13,063 nt of DNA from JAZKSG01 sp964384785 (GCA_964384785.1 CAYLLH010000075.1:1-13063); one strand, 5' to 3'. Counted from the stretch's first letter, positions 6,548 to 13,063 are shown. Notes: generated by a model not told the origin, from the sequence alone. Translations and numbers: made by a program.

Positions 6548-7201
6548 ATGAGTAGAGAAATAGTTATTAATTTTTTTTCTTTTATCAAAAAAATTCTGTT
6601 TTCTGAGTTTGCAGATAAGTTCAAACCAGGGAGTTTAAAAAACGTTGTAGATTTGATGTTTAGAGTTTTTGAAAAAACAGCTCATAATTTTGATTTTATA
6701 ACAGATGCATATTTGAATGCTTATGAGGGTATGATTCAAAAAGAGTTAAAATTAATAGATATAGCAAATGATGATTCTGTTTTAATAATTGGATGTGGTT
6801 CCTTGCCTTCTACATCCATAGTTATTGCTAAAAAAACTAATGCAAAAAATGTTAGCGTTGATATAGATAAATCTGCAGTTAAGGCAGCTATAAAAATTAT
6901 AAAAAAAATGAATCTTTCAGATAAAGTAAAAGTAAAACTAGTAAAAGATATTAACTATCAAATAGATAATTTTGATTTAATCTTTATTTTATATGGTGTT
7001 AAAAAACAGAAAAAAATTTTTAGATATATTTTTGAAAATGCAAAATCAGATGTTAAAATTATAATTAGATCATATTCAGATGATTTTAAGAATGTTTTTG
7101 ATTTCAAAAATTTTAAAGTGTTAGATCATTTTATAATTGCTAAAAAAGTTAGATCAGATGTTTTTGGCCCTGTTTTTTCTTTTCTTTTAGAAAAAAAATA
7201 A
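6548..7201 (+). CDS. Nicotianamine synthase-like / SAM-binding Rossmann protein
   Basis: The 217-aa product has a helical N-terminal part (1-75) and a SAM-binding Rossmann core. SVLIIGCGSLPSTSIVIAKK (77-96) resembles the G-x-G-PLP-T-x-I loop of nicotianamine synthases more than an ordinary methyltransferase motif I. VDIDKSAVKAA (104-114) follows, then DLIFILYGVKKQKKIFRYI (143-161) and IIIRSYSDDF (171-180), the last matching the family's L-L-R-S/T strand. Nicotianamine synthases join aminocarboxypropyl groups from SAM instead of transferring methyl. The protein is shorter than archaeal nicotianamine synthase (about 260-270 aa as I recall), with much less N-terminal helical domain. It is last in the UbiA operon (23 bp gap), ending 7 bp from the convergent PaaK-like gene. 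It may make an aminocarboxypropylated product or be a divergent methyltransferase. The fold is confident, the reaction is not. Confidence 0.7.
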   Translation: MSREIVINFFSFIKKILFSEFADKFKPGSLKNVVDLMFRVFEKTAHNFDFITDAYLNAYEGMIQKELKLIDIANDDSVLIIGCGSLPSTSIVIAKKTNAKNVSVDIDKSAVKAAIKIIKKMNLSDKVKVKLVKDINYQIDNFDLIFILYGVKKQKKIFRYIFENAKSDVKIIIRSYSDDFKNVFDFKNFKVLDHFIIAKKVRSDVFGPVFSFLLEKK

Positions 7202-7223
7202 TGTTGTTTTATTTTTTTATTTT
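7202..7223 (+). terminator. T-run end of the UbiA operon
   Basis: The operon's last stop is followed by TTGTTTTATTTTTTTATTTT (about 7204-7223). This T-rich track extends into the 3' end of the opposite gene and has no GC-rich hairpin. On the other strand an A8 run just before 7201 can serve the convergent PaaK-like gene. It looks like oligo-T termination in overlapping 3' ends. Confidence 0.4.
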
Positions 7224-8585
7224 AGAAACTATTACTTTTATTTGATCTGAACGTGCATCTTTTTGTATATGATCAGTTTCTGTTACTCTGACTTTAACAC
7301 TTTTTCCTATTTTTTGTTGAAATCTTTTTTGAAGTTCATCAATTAATTCTTCAACCATTACTCCTTTGTTTCTTTGTTTTTCATCTATCACAACTAATAT
7401 TTCAACATCATCAAGATCATGTTGTACTATTTGGAATTGTTTTATTTTATAAGAGTTAAAAAATTCCATTGCTTTTGCGGGGATACCAGTAACGCTTAAT
7501 GGAGAAAGTGTTTTTCCATTTGGAAGATAAATTAATTCTGATGTTCGGCCTTCAATGTGTTTTATTAATTTTGAAGTTATCCCACAACTTGTTTTTTTAT
7601 CAATAGGTACAACTAGGTCATCTATACCGGTATATCTTATTATTGGGGTTCCTTTCCCGTATAGTTTTGTTATTACTGTATGACCTGGTTTGTTAAAAGG
7701 AATATTTTTATTGTTATCATCAATTATTTCCATGTAGACATAGTCAGAATGGATGTGGAAAAAGTTGCCGTCAACACATTCGAAACCTATCGGCCCTCCT
7801 TCTGTTGTTCCATAAATGTCAAAAACGCGGGTGTTGAATGCTTTTTCCACATATTTTTTTGTGTATTCATCTAGTGTTGAACCGCCAGATCCTATGAATT
7901 TTGGTTGAACGTTTTTTCCTTGTCCATTGTGTTTTAAATATGCTAGTTGTCTAAGCATGTTAGGATCACTAGCTAAAAACTCTGGTTGGAAAAAATTTAG
8001 TTCTTTGATTATTTTTTCAGGTTTTTCACCTAAATGCAGATATTTTACATGATCCATTGATATGAATTTTTTTGCAAAAGGCATGAGACTTTCTGAGAAA
8101 AAAGCGTTTTCTGCACTGCCTGGCTCTACATCTATTATCAGACATGATTTTGTAGTTCTCCAATCTCCACCATATGCTTTTAAAACTCTTATAAAAGCAA
8201 GCAAGCTTTTGATTGCAGCAAAACGGTCGATATAAATAAAAACTGGTTTACCCGTGGAGCCACTAGTAGATATTGTAAACCCATCTTTTGTTTTAAAATT
8301 ATAAGGTTTAATGTTTTCAGGATAGTTATTTCTTAAATCATCTTTTGTGATGAAAGGAAGTTTACCGATATCGTTTATTCCATGTATATCCTCAGGGTGA
8401 ACCCCGGCTTTTTTGTATTTATCACGATACATTGGTACGGTATAAGCATATTTTACAATTTTTCTAAGTTGTTTATCCTGATATTTTCTAAGTTTTTCTT
8501 TGTCATAACTCCAAGGTCTATTAATATCAGAAAGATAATTTTTGGCTAGATTATATAGAAATTTAGGATCAATAAAAGAACTCAT
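7209..8585 (-). CDS. PaaK/CapK-type adenylate-forming enzyme, C-terminal lysine apparently lost
   Basis: A 458-aa relative of phenylacetate-CoA ligases, which activate a carboxylate with ATP and pass it to CoA or another acceptor. The N-terminal helical start is typical (LRKYQDKQLRKIVKYAY, PMYRDKYKKAGV, KLPFITKDDLR). The adenylation core has TSGSTGKP (107-114, ATP phosphate loop), YGTTEGG (258-264), IRYTGIDD (316-323, ribose-binding Asp) and EGRTSE (345-350). In the C-terminal lid the usual TGK, with the catalytic lysine, appears as SDQ (446-448, within ARSDQIK). The adenylation lysine may therefore be missing or moved to Lys450. It starts at ATG 8585, with an AGGAAA about ten bases upstream. 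It diverges from a second PaaK-like gene across 110 bp and converges on the UbiA operon with 7 bp between. Substrate unknown; CapK-type surface or lipid roles are possible. Confidence 0.88.
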   Translation of the reverse strand: MSSFIDPKFLYNLAKNYLSDINRPWSYDKEKLRKYQDKQLRKIVKYAYTVPMYRDKYKKAGVHPEDIHGINDIGKLPFITKDDLRNNYPENIKPYNFKTKDGFTISTSGSTGKPVFIYIDRFAAIKSLLAFIRVLKAYGGDWRTTKSCLIIDVEPGSAENAFFSESLMPFAKKFISMDHVKYLHLGEKPEKIIKELNFFQPEFLASDPNMLRQLAYLKHNGQGKNVQPKFIGSGGSTLDEYTKKYVEKAFNTRVFDIYGTTEGGPIGFECVDGNFFHIHSDYVYMEIIDDNNKNIPFNKPGHTVITKLYGKGTPIIRYTGIDDLVVPIDKKTSCGITSKLIKHIEGRTSELIYLPNGKTLSPLSVTGIPAKAMEFFNSYKIKQFQIVQHDLDDVEILVVIDEKQRNKGVMVEELIDELQKRFQQKIGKSVKVRVTETDHIQKDARSDQIKVIVSKIKK

Positions 8586-8695
8586 TTTTCAAATATTTCC
8601 TATTTTTTGCTTTACACGTATTATCAACTCAAGATATTTAACTTTTAATAATAGAACTATATTATTTGATTTGAAGGGAGGCATCTTAACTGAGC
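8586..8695. promoter_or_regulatory. Shared divergent control region of the two PaaK-like genes
   Basis: These 110 bp separate two outward-facing genes, so both promoters must lie here or overlap it. TATA-like strings occur for both directions (for example TTTTAATAATAG near 8643-8654 and TATATTATTT near 8658-8668). Near the right end is a strong purine site (8674-8681). No clean operator repeat stands out. The shared spacer makes co-regulation of the two enzymes likely. Confidence 0.45.
8674..8681 (+). promoter_or_regulatory. Strong Shine-Dalgarno-like AAGGGAGG before second PaaK-like gene
   Basis: AAGGGAGG matches the 16S rRNA 3' end well. An in-frame TAA at 8687 limits the possible starts to CTG 8690 (8 bases after the site), GTG 8696 (14 bases) and ATG 8705 (23 bases). 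The spacing favours one of the first two and argues against the ATG. The same octamer precedes the radical SAM gene at 12766. Confidence 0.5.
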
Positions 8696-10018
8696 GTGTT
8701 TTCTATGATTCGTGGATTTTTGACTTTAAAAATTCATGAAAGAAACTCCAGAGAAAAAATACTTAGGATTCAAGATAAAAAATTCCGTAAGATTTTAAAA
8801 TTTGCCTATAAAAATTCTAAATTTTATCACGATCTGTATAAATCAAAAGGTATTTCAGAGGAGGAATTGGATAATATACCTGTTGAAAAGATACCTGTGG
8901 TGGATAAAGAAACATTGATGGAAAATTTTGATGATGTTTTAACAGTAGATGATGTTTCTAAAAAAGAGGTGCTAAGTTTTTTAGATGAAAGCAAACATCC
9001 TAATGATCTTTTAAAAAACAAATATCATGTTATTCACTCATCAGGTTCCTCGGGTAAATTAGGTTTGTTTCTTTACAGCAAAAAGGAATGGGATAGTATT
9101 TACCCATATATTACAAAAGCTTATGATTTCAATTTCAGAAAAAACCGTTCTGTTTTTATAGGTGCAGCAGGAGGGCATTTTGCAGGAGCCAGCTTTAGTA
9201 GTTGGGGTGGAAAAGGAATACCTGGTTTATTTAATGAACCACTTATACTTAATGTAAATGAACCAATAGATCAGATAATAAAAAAACTGAATGATTTTAA
9301 ACCAACCATTTTAGGTGGTTATTTTAATGCTTTAAAAATTCTTGCTCAGAAAAAAGAACAAGGTTTACTCAAAATTGATCCTAAAATAGTAGTGAATTGT
9401 GGAGAAGGTCTAAACCCTAAAGACAAAGAATTTATTGTGAATGTTTTCGATGCATCTATGTCAAATTTGTATAGTTTTGCTGAATGTATTGTTTTAGGTT
9501 TTGGAAAGGAGGAATATGATGGTATTTATCTTTTTGATGACTTAGCAAAAATAGAATTTAAAAAAGATCATATAATTGTTACAAATCTGTATAATAAAAC
9601 AGAACCGATAATTAGATACAGAATTGATGACTATATTTCACCAAAAAAAGATAAAAAAAACAAGTATCCATTTACACTTGTGAATGAAATAATTGGAAGA
9701 GCAGAGTTTATTATTTGGTTTAAAAATGAAGATGGAAACAAAGATTTTATTCATCCTTTGATTTTTACTGATTTTTTTGTTAAAGGATTAGATAAACACC
9801 AAATAGTGATAACCGGTGAATCTTCATTTATTTTTAAAGCAGCTATTAAATCTGATGAAAAAAAAAGAGTTTTAAAGGAAATAGATAAAAAATTAGAAAA
9901 AATTTTATTAGATAAAAATTTTTCAAATGTAGAATACCAAATCAAAGAAGTTGATGAAATTCCGGTCAATCCAAAAACAGGTAAATATAAGCTAGTAATA
10001 GATGAGAAAAAAAATTGA
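8696..10018 (+). CDS. PaaK/CapK-type adenylate-forming enzyme (second copy)
   Basis: A 440-aa carboxylate-activating enzyme of the phenylacetate-CoA ligase/CapK group. In order: N-terminal helices ILRIQDKKFRKILKFAYK, the phosphate loop SSGSSGK (115-121), YSFAE at 259-263 in place of YGxTE, IIRYRIDD (305-312), GRAEF (334-338) and a complete C-terminal lid NPKTGKYKLVID with the expected catalytic Lys430. Unlike its divergent partner, all catalytic elements appear intact. The two are only distantly similar to each other, so they are not a recent duplication and may take different substrates. The start is uncertain: GTG 8696 is preferred on Shine-Dalgarno spacing; ATG 8705 would remove three residues. 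It ends 4 bp from the convergent radical SAM gene. Ligation to CoA is assumed by family; transfer to another acceptor, as in CapK or F390-synthetase relatives, is equally possible. Confidence 0.87.
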   Translation: MFSMIRGFLTLKIHERNSREKILRIQDKKFRKILKFAYKNSKFYHDLYKSKGISEEELDNIPVEKIPVVDKETLMENFDDVLTVDDVSKKEVLSFLDESKHPNDLLKNKYHVIHSSGSSGKLGLFLYSKKEWDSIYPYITKAYDFNFRKNRSVFIGAAGGHFAGASFSSWGGKGIPGLFNEPLILNVNEPIDQIIKKLNDFKPTILGGYFNALKILAQKKEQGLLKIDPKIVVNCGEGLNPKDKEFIVNVFDASMSNLYSFAECIVLGFGKEEYDGIYLFDDLAKIEFKKDHIIVTNLYNKTEPIIRYRIDDYISPKKDKKNKYPFTLVNEIIGRAEFIIWFKNEDGNKDFIHPLIFTDFFVKGLDKHQIVITGESSFIFKAAIKSDEKKRVLKEIDKKLEKILLDKNFSNVEYQIKEVDEIPVNPKTGKYKLVIDEKKN

Positions 10019-10022
10019 TGTT

Positions 10023-11420
10023 TTAATCGTCTTTTATAAAAAACATTCTAAGTCCTGCTTTAATAAAACGGAAATCCCATTTTTTTAAGGCTCTAAAAAT
10101 TTGTCGGATAAGATATTTAGGATTAAAATAAAATTTTTTATGAGCATATAAACAGTAATCATTTAACTCCTCTTTTGATAGTTTACTTAAACCTCTATTT
10201 GAATCTGCATCAACGATATATTCATCTGATCGGACTTTGCCATTTTTCACAGCTTCATTCCACATCTCAGATCCGCGGTAATATCCAAGAGTTAAAAAAT
10301 GTGCTATATCTAATGGTATACTTCGAGCAAAACGAATTGTATATTCAATATCTTCTTTTGTTTCTATTGGTGCACCAAAAATAAAGCTTCCTGAGGTTAT
10401 AAAACCCATTTTGTGACTAAGATTCACTGCATTACGAATTTGATCTATGGTGGTTCTTTTATTATAAAAATCTAAAACTTTCTGATTAGCAGATTCTATA
10501 CCAAAAGAAATAAATTTTACACCAGCATCTTTCATTTTTTTATATATGACTGGATCTGCTGAATCTACTCTTGCAGCCATAACCCAAAAATTTAGATTAA
10601 AATTATTTTCGATTACTTTATCCATTATTTTTCCTACACGTTTTTTATTTGCAAGAAAATTATTATCAACAATTATAACTGTTTCAAAACCATCTTGTAC
10701 AATCTCACGTAGTTCCTTGATAACATTTTCAACACCTCTTTCACGATAAAGTGGATCTATTGCATTATAGCCACAGAATCTACAATTATATGGACAACCA
10801 CGTGTTGTGATAATAGAAGTTGTTTTACCATCAGTCATTTTTTGACTGAGAATATAACCATAATCATATTTTTCAACAAGATGACGAGCTGGAAAATCGA
10901 TCTTATCTAAATCTTTTATAACATCTAAATCATCGGTTTTTTTAATTAAACCGTTTTCATCACGATAACAAATTCCTTTGATTTCTGATAATTCTTTTTT
11001 ACCATTTAAGGCATCAACGATATCAAGTATGTTTTGTTCTCCTTCCCATTTTACACAGACATCTGCATCAAAATCCTTAAGAGCATCCTCCGGATCTAAA
11101 GCACAATGGGAGCCGCCAATTAAAAAAGGTTTATTTTTTTCAATATTTCTTATAAATTTTGCTATCTCTTTTGATTGCTGAAATGAACTAGTGCAAATAG
11201 TTAAACCTATGACGTCGGACCAAGAAAGCAAAGATTTAAGTTTTTCCCGATCAACATGTTCAGCAGTTAAATCTAAAACTTCGATATTATGACCATTTTT
11301 TTCTAAAATAGTAGAAAGGTATAGTATACCTAAAGGCGGAGAATAAGGATTAACTGGAAAGGTTTTTTTATCTGCTATCCTGAACCCTCTTCCAGGAGGA
11401 AAAATAAACAAAAAATTCAT
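10023..11420 (-). CDS. B12-binding-domain radical SAM enzyme
   Basis: The 465-aa product has a cobalamin-binding-type domain (about 1-140) beginning MNFLFIFPPG, with SPPLGILYLSTILEKNGHNIEVLD, VIGLTICTSS, FLIGGSHCALDPEDAL and KWEGEQNILDI. After a linker comes the radical SAM domain with RGCPYNCRFC (Cys209, Cys213, Cys216), FISFGIESANQKVLDFYNK and GSFIFGAPIETKEDI strands. The C-terminal part (about 400-465) is basic and aromatic (FYFNPKYLIRQIFRALKKWDF) with no extra Cys cluster. This is the layout of the BchE/HpnJ/P-methylase superfamily, where cobalamin and SAM support methylation or C-C chemistry. It starts at ATG 11420, with only a weak AGG upstream, 17 bp after the preceding radical SAM gene. 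They are therefore probably one transcript and may act on the same molecule. The class is firm, the reaction unknown. Confidence 0.92.
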   Translation of the reverse strand: MNFLFIFPPGRGFRIADKKTFPVNPYSPPLGILYLSTILEKNGHNIEVLDLTAEHVDREKLKSLLSWSDVIGLTICTSSFQQSKEIAKFIRNIEKNKPFLIGGSHCALDPEDALKDFDADVCVKWEGEQNILDIVDALNGKKELSEIKGICYRDENGLIKKTDDLDVIKDLDKIDFPARHLVEKYDYGYILSQKMTDGKTTSIITTRGCPYNCRFCGYNAIDPLYRERGVENVIKELREIVQDGFETVIIVDNNFLANKKRVGKIMDKVIENNFNLNFWVMAARVDSADPVIYKKMKDAGVKFISFGIESANQKVLDFYNKRTTIDQIRNAVNLSHKMGFITSGSFIFGAPIETKEDIEYTIRFARSIPLDIAHFLTLGYYRGSEMWNEAVKNGKVRSDEYIVDADSNRGLSKLSKEELNDYCLYAHKKFYFNPKYLIRQIFRALKKWDFRFIKAGLRMFFIKDD

Positions 11421-11437
11421 TTTTACAAACCTTTTTT

Positions 11438-12766
11438 TTAAATATTAAAATCTTTTTTGTAATATCTTCGAAAAGTAACATTAGTGCCCATAGGAAGTAA
11501 AGCACCTATCCTTCTAACAGTTGTTAAAATTCTTGTATTTCTTTTTATAATATTTTTCCAAGAGTAGAATTCTTTAGCTACTTTTTTAGCTCCTTCTCTT
11601 AACTCTTCAACAGTCATGTTTTTTGGTTCAAAAACAACATCAACTTGATTGTATTTACTCCAGTCTTTTGTAAAAATACGACCTTCTTTTTTAAGTCTAT
11701 CATACAACGGTGTACCCGGGTAAGGAGTTAAAATGTTAACTTCAAGTACATCAATTTCCAGCTCATTTATTTTATCTAGAGTTGCATCAAAGACATCAGG
11801 TGTATCTTCATCAAAACCAAATATGATCCCACCTTGAATAGACATACCGTAATCATGAACTCGATCTATCATTTTACCGAAATCTTCAACCTTGTTGTGT
11901 GTTTTTTTTATACCATTGAGTGCTGCTTGACTAACAGATTCAAAACCTACAAACCATTCTACACAACCTGATTTTCTTGCAAGTTGTAAAAATTCATCAT
12001 CTGCTTTTAACAAAACATTAGTTGTACCATTTGAAACCCAGCTTTTGTTGATTCTGTTTTTAATCATTTCTTTGAAAAGTTTTTTTGCATATTTTGGATT
12101 TGCAGTAAGATGAGGATCATGAATTGTAAAAAGTTTGTTTGGCATATCTTTCATTTCATCTATTACATTCTCGATAGGTCTTTGTTTAATTCCATGTTCA
12201 CAAAAACTAGCTATTGCACAAAATTCACATCTATTAGGACAACCGCGAGTGGTCTGTATGGCACCCATTATAGGGTTATGTCTGATAAGATCTCGTCTTA
12301 TAGGTGGTATCTCTTCAGCTTTGTAAGTTGTATCTTTGTCATATATCTGTTTTAATTTTCCTTTCTCAGCATCAGCAAGCAATTTAGGCCAATTAGCCTC
12401 AGCCATACCTAAGAGTATACTATCAGCATGTTTCAAAGCCTCTTCAGGTATAGCAGTAGGATGATAACCTCCAAGAACTACTTTTTTACCACGTTTTCTA
12501 AATTCATCAGCTATTTCATAAACACGTGGAGCAGTCATTGTATAACATGTGATACCTACTAGATCTGCATCTGTGTCAAAATCAAGGTTGTCATAGTTTT
12601 CATTTACAATCTCTACATCATATTTTTTTGGTGTAATAGCCGCAACATGAGGCAGAGTTAGTATTGGATAACCAAAAAGGATTGAAGCCCATGAACTTTT
12701 ATCATTTACAGTAGTTGCACCATGTTCGATCCTTGGAAACACAAGAAGTATCTTAATAAAATTCAA
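11438..12766 (-). CDS. B12-binding-domain radical SAM enzyme with DUF4070-like tail
   Basis: The 442-aa product has a cobalamin-binding-type domain (about 4-135: KILLVFPR, FGYPILTLPHVAAI, DLVGITCYT, KVVLGGYHPTAIPEEAL, SILLGMAEANW). The radical SAM domain follows, with RGCPNRCEFC (Cys176, Cys180, Cys183), WFVGFESVSQAAL and SIQGGIIFGFDEDT. The C-terminal part (TPYPGTPLYDRLKKEGRI, then a basic tail to 442) resembles the DUF4070 region of HpnP-like lipid methylases. The start is odd. The frame's only standard start is TTG 12766, one base after GGAGG (12772-12768), which is too close for normal initiation. An ATT at 12757, ten bases after the site, would give the expected MKILLVFPR. An upstream in-frame stop (12826-12824) rules out a longer product. 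It is first of a two-gene unit with the radical SAM gene at 11420. A lipid or isoprenoid substrate is plausible by family, not shown. Confidence 0.9.
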   Translation of the reverse strand: MNFIKILLVFPRIEHGATTVNDKSSWASILFGYPILTLPHVAAITPKKYDVEIVNENYDNLDFDTDADLVGITCYTMTAPRVYEIADEFRKRGKKVVLGGYHPTAIPEEALKHADSILLGMAEANWPKLLADAEKGKLKQIYDKDTTYKAEEIPPIRRDLIRHNPIMGAIQTTRGCPNRCEFCAIASFCEHGIKQRPIENVIDEMKDMPNKLFTIHDPHLTANPKYAKKLFKEMIKNRINKSWVSNGTTNVLLKADDEFLQLARKSGCVEWFVGFESVSQAALNGIKKTHNKVEDFGKMIDRVHDYGMSIQGGIIFGFDEDTPDVFDATLDKINELEIDVLEVNILTPYPGTPLYDRLKKEGRIFTKDWSKYNQVDVVFEPKNMTVEELREGAKKVAKEFYSWKNIIKRNTRILTTVRRIGALLPMGTNVTFRRYYKKDFNI

Positions 12767-12767
12767 A

Positions 12768-12775
12768 CCTCCCTT
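12768..12775 (-). promoter_or_regulatory. Shine-Dalgarno-like AAGGGAGG before the tandem radical SAM unit
   Basis: On the minus strand AAGGGAGG ends one base before TTG 12766 and ten bases before ATT 12757. The spacing favours the ATT, a rare initiator, and gives the family-typical N terminus. Most other genes here have weak or no such site, so its presence next to a non-ATG start is informative. Confidence 0.5.
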
Positions 12776-12818
12776 AATATTGAAACCAGCAAATATGTTA
12801 TTATTTGATTTAACACTC

Positions 12819-12833
12819 TTATCTTAAAGATAA
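12819..12833. promoter_or_regulatory. Perfect 15-bp palindrome upstream of the radical SAM pair
   Basis: TTATCTT, one base, AAGATAA. It lies in the 115-bp gap between the cut-off upstream gene and the radical SAM unit, about 53 bases before the TTG. It could be an operator for a dimeric regulator of the radical SAM pair. The stem is all A/T apart from one C-G pair per arm and no T-run follows, so a terminator hairpin is less likely. Confidence 0.35.
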
Positions 12834-12881
12834 ATAGATAATATTTAATATTTTGTGTAAGTGCTGGATGAATAAAAAAAA

Positions 12882-13063
12882 TCAAAAAAGTTTATCGTAA
12901 TCTGATATGAAATAATCTGATTTATTTATTTCAACAGATTTAAAATCTATTTTAATTTTTGGGCAGAGTTGAAATTTTGTTTTGATTTTTTTATTTAGAG
13001 AATGTGAATTTAAAACTAAATTTAAACCAAAGCCTTGCGGTGGTTTTAGAAAATCTAAGCTTA
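12882..13063 (-). CDS. 3' end of an unrecognised gene, cut by the window edge
   Basis: Reading the minus strand from the right edge gives 59 codons without a stop up to TGA at 12884-12882. The peptide begins SLDFLKPPQGFGLNLVLNS and ends FISDYDKLF. Other frames here are interrupted by stops, and the Lys/Asn/Ile/Asp composition matches the neighbours. No start codon lies inside, so the gene begins beyond the window. A T8 run (12881-12874) directly after the stop looks like an oligo-T terminator. I do not recognise the family. It lies 115 bp upstream of the radical SAM pair on the same strand, so a shared transcript is possible but less likely given the T-run and palindrome between them. Confidence 0.55.
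   Translation of the reverse strand, partial: SLDFLKPPQGFGLNLVLNSHSLNKKIKTKFQLCPKIKIDFKSVEINKSDYFISDYDKLF

Noticed and set aside
3629..7201. Opine-metallophore operon (nicotianamine-synthase-like plus opine dehydrogenase)
   Set aside because: The dehydrogenase carries PanE hallmarks (LQNG, WSKLILN, TEID), and no metal transporter or amino-acid racemase is present. Kept only as a remote idea.
8542..8739. 65-aa plus-strand frame spanning the divergent PaaK spacer
   Set aside because: It overlaps the starts of both PaaK-like genes and the promoter region, and its peptide has no domain-like pattern.
7209..10018. Recent tandem duplication of a PaaK gene
   Set aside because: The two proteins share only family motifs. 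Lengths, core motifs and lids differ, so any duplication is ancient or they were acquired separately.
12110..12355. 81-aa and 63-aa plus-strand frames over the radical SAM domain of the 12766 gene
   Set aside because: They are opposite-strand shadows of the conserved CxxxCxxC region; the minus-strand protein is unambiguous.
1..13063. Mobile element, CRISPR array, tRNA or rRNA
   Set aside because: No transposase or integrase, no paired terminal repeats, no regularly spaced repeats, and no cloverleaf or rRNA-like GC-richer segment was seen on reading both strands.

Overview
The window is AT-rich (roughly 70% A+T by eye) and densely coded, with ten complete protein genes and one gene cut by the right edge. 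There is no rRNA, tRNA, CRISPR array or recognisable mobile element. I lean towards an archaeon, possibly of the Thermoplasmatota type, with modest confidence. The reasons are TATA-like boxes a short distance upstream of several starts, mostly weak or absent Shine-Dalgarno sites, T-run gene ends, a UbiA enzyme resembling archaeal lipid prenyltransferases, and several B12-type radical SAM and PaaK/CapK-type genes. The M18 aminopeptidase is more familiar from bacteria, so a bacterial host is not excluded.

Layout. (1) 65-1420 (+): M18 metallo-aminopeptidase, housekeeping in character. (2) 3417-1443 (-): a two-gene unit with a small Trp-rich protein of unknown function followed by a large cobalamin-binding radical SAM enzyme. 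(3) 3629-7201 (+): a tight four-gene unit with a UbiA-type membrane prenyltransferase, a ketopantoate-reductase-fold dehydrogenase (ATGA overlap), a class I SAM methyltransferase with a hydrophobic tail, and a small protein resembling the catalytic core of nicotianamine synthases. (4) 8585-7209 (-) and 8696-10018 (+): two divergent PaaK/CapK-type adenylate-forming enzymes sharing one 110-bp control region. (5) 12766-10023 (-): two tandem cobalamin-binding radical SAM enzymes 17 bp apart. (6) 13063-12882 (-): the 3' end of an unrecognised gene.

How they may work together (inference). Apart from the aminopeptidase and the partial gene, almost everything is a tailoring or assembly enzyme: prenyl transfer, NAD(P)H-dependent reduction, two SAM-using enzymes of methyltransferase fold, two carboxylate-activating enzymes and three B12 radical SAM enzymes that could methylate or form C-C bonds at unreactive carbons. 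This reads as a neighbourhood making a prenylated or lipid-like molecule (modified membrane lipid, quinone-like compound or terpenoid natural product). It has five transcription units, so it is not a single operon. No substrate is visible. The most unusual parts are the nicotianamine-synthase-like protein next to a reductase whose substrate-pocket residues differ from ketopantoate reductase, a PaaK-like protein that seems to lack its C-terminal catalytic lysine, and the small-protein/large-radical-SAM pair.
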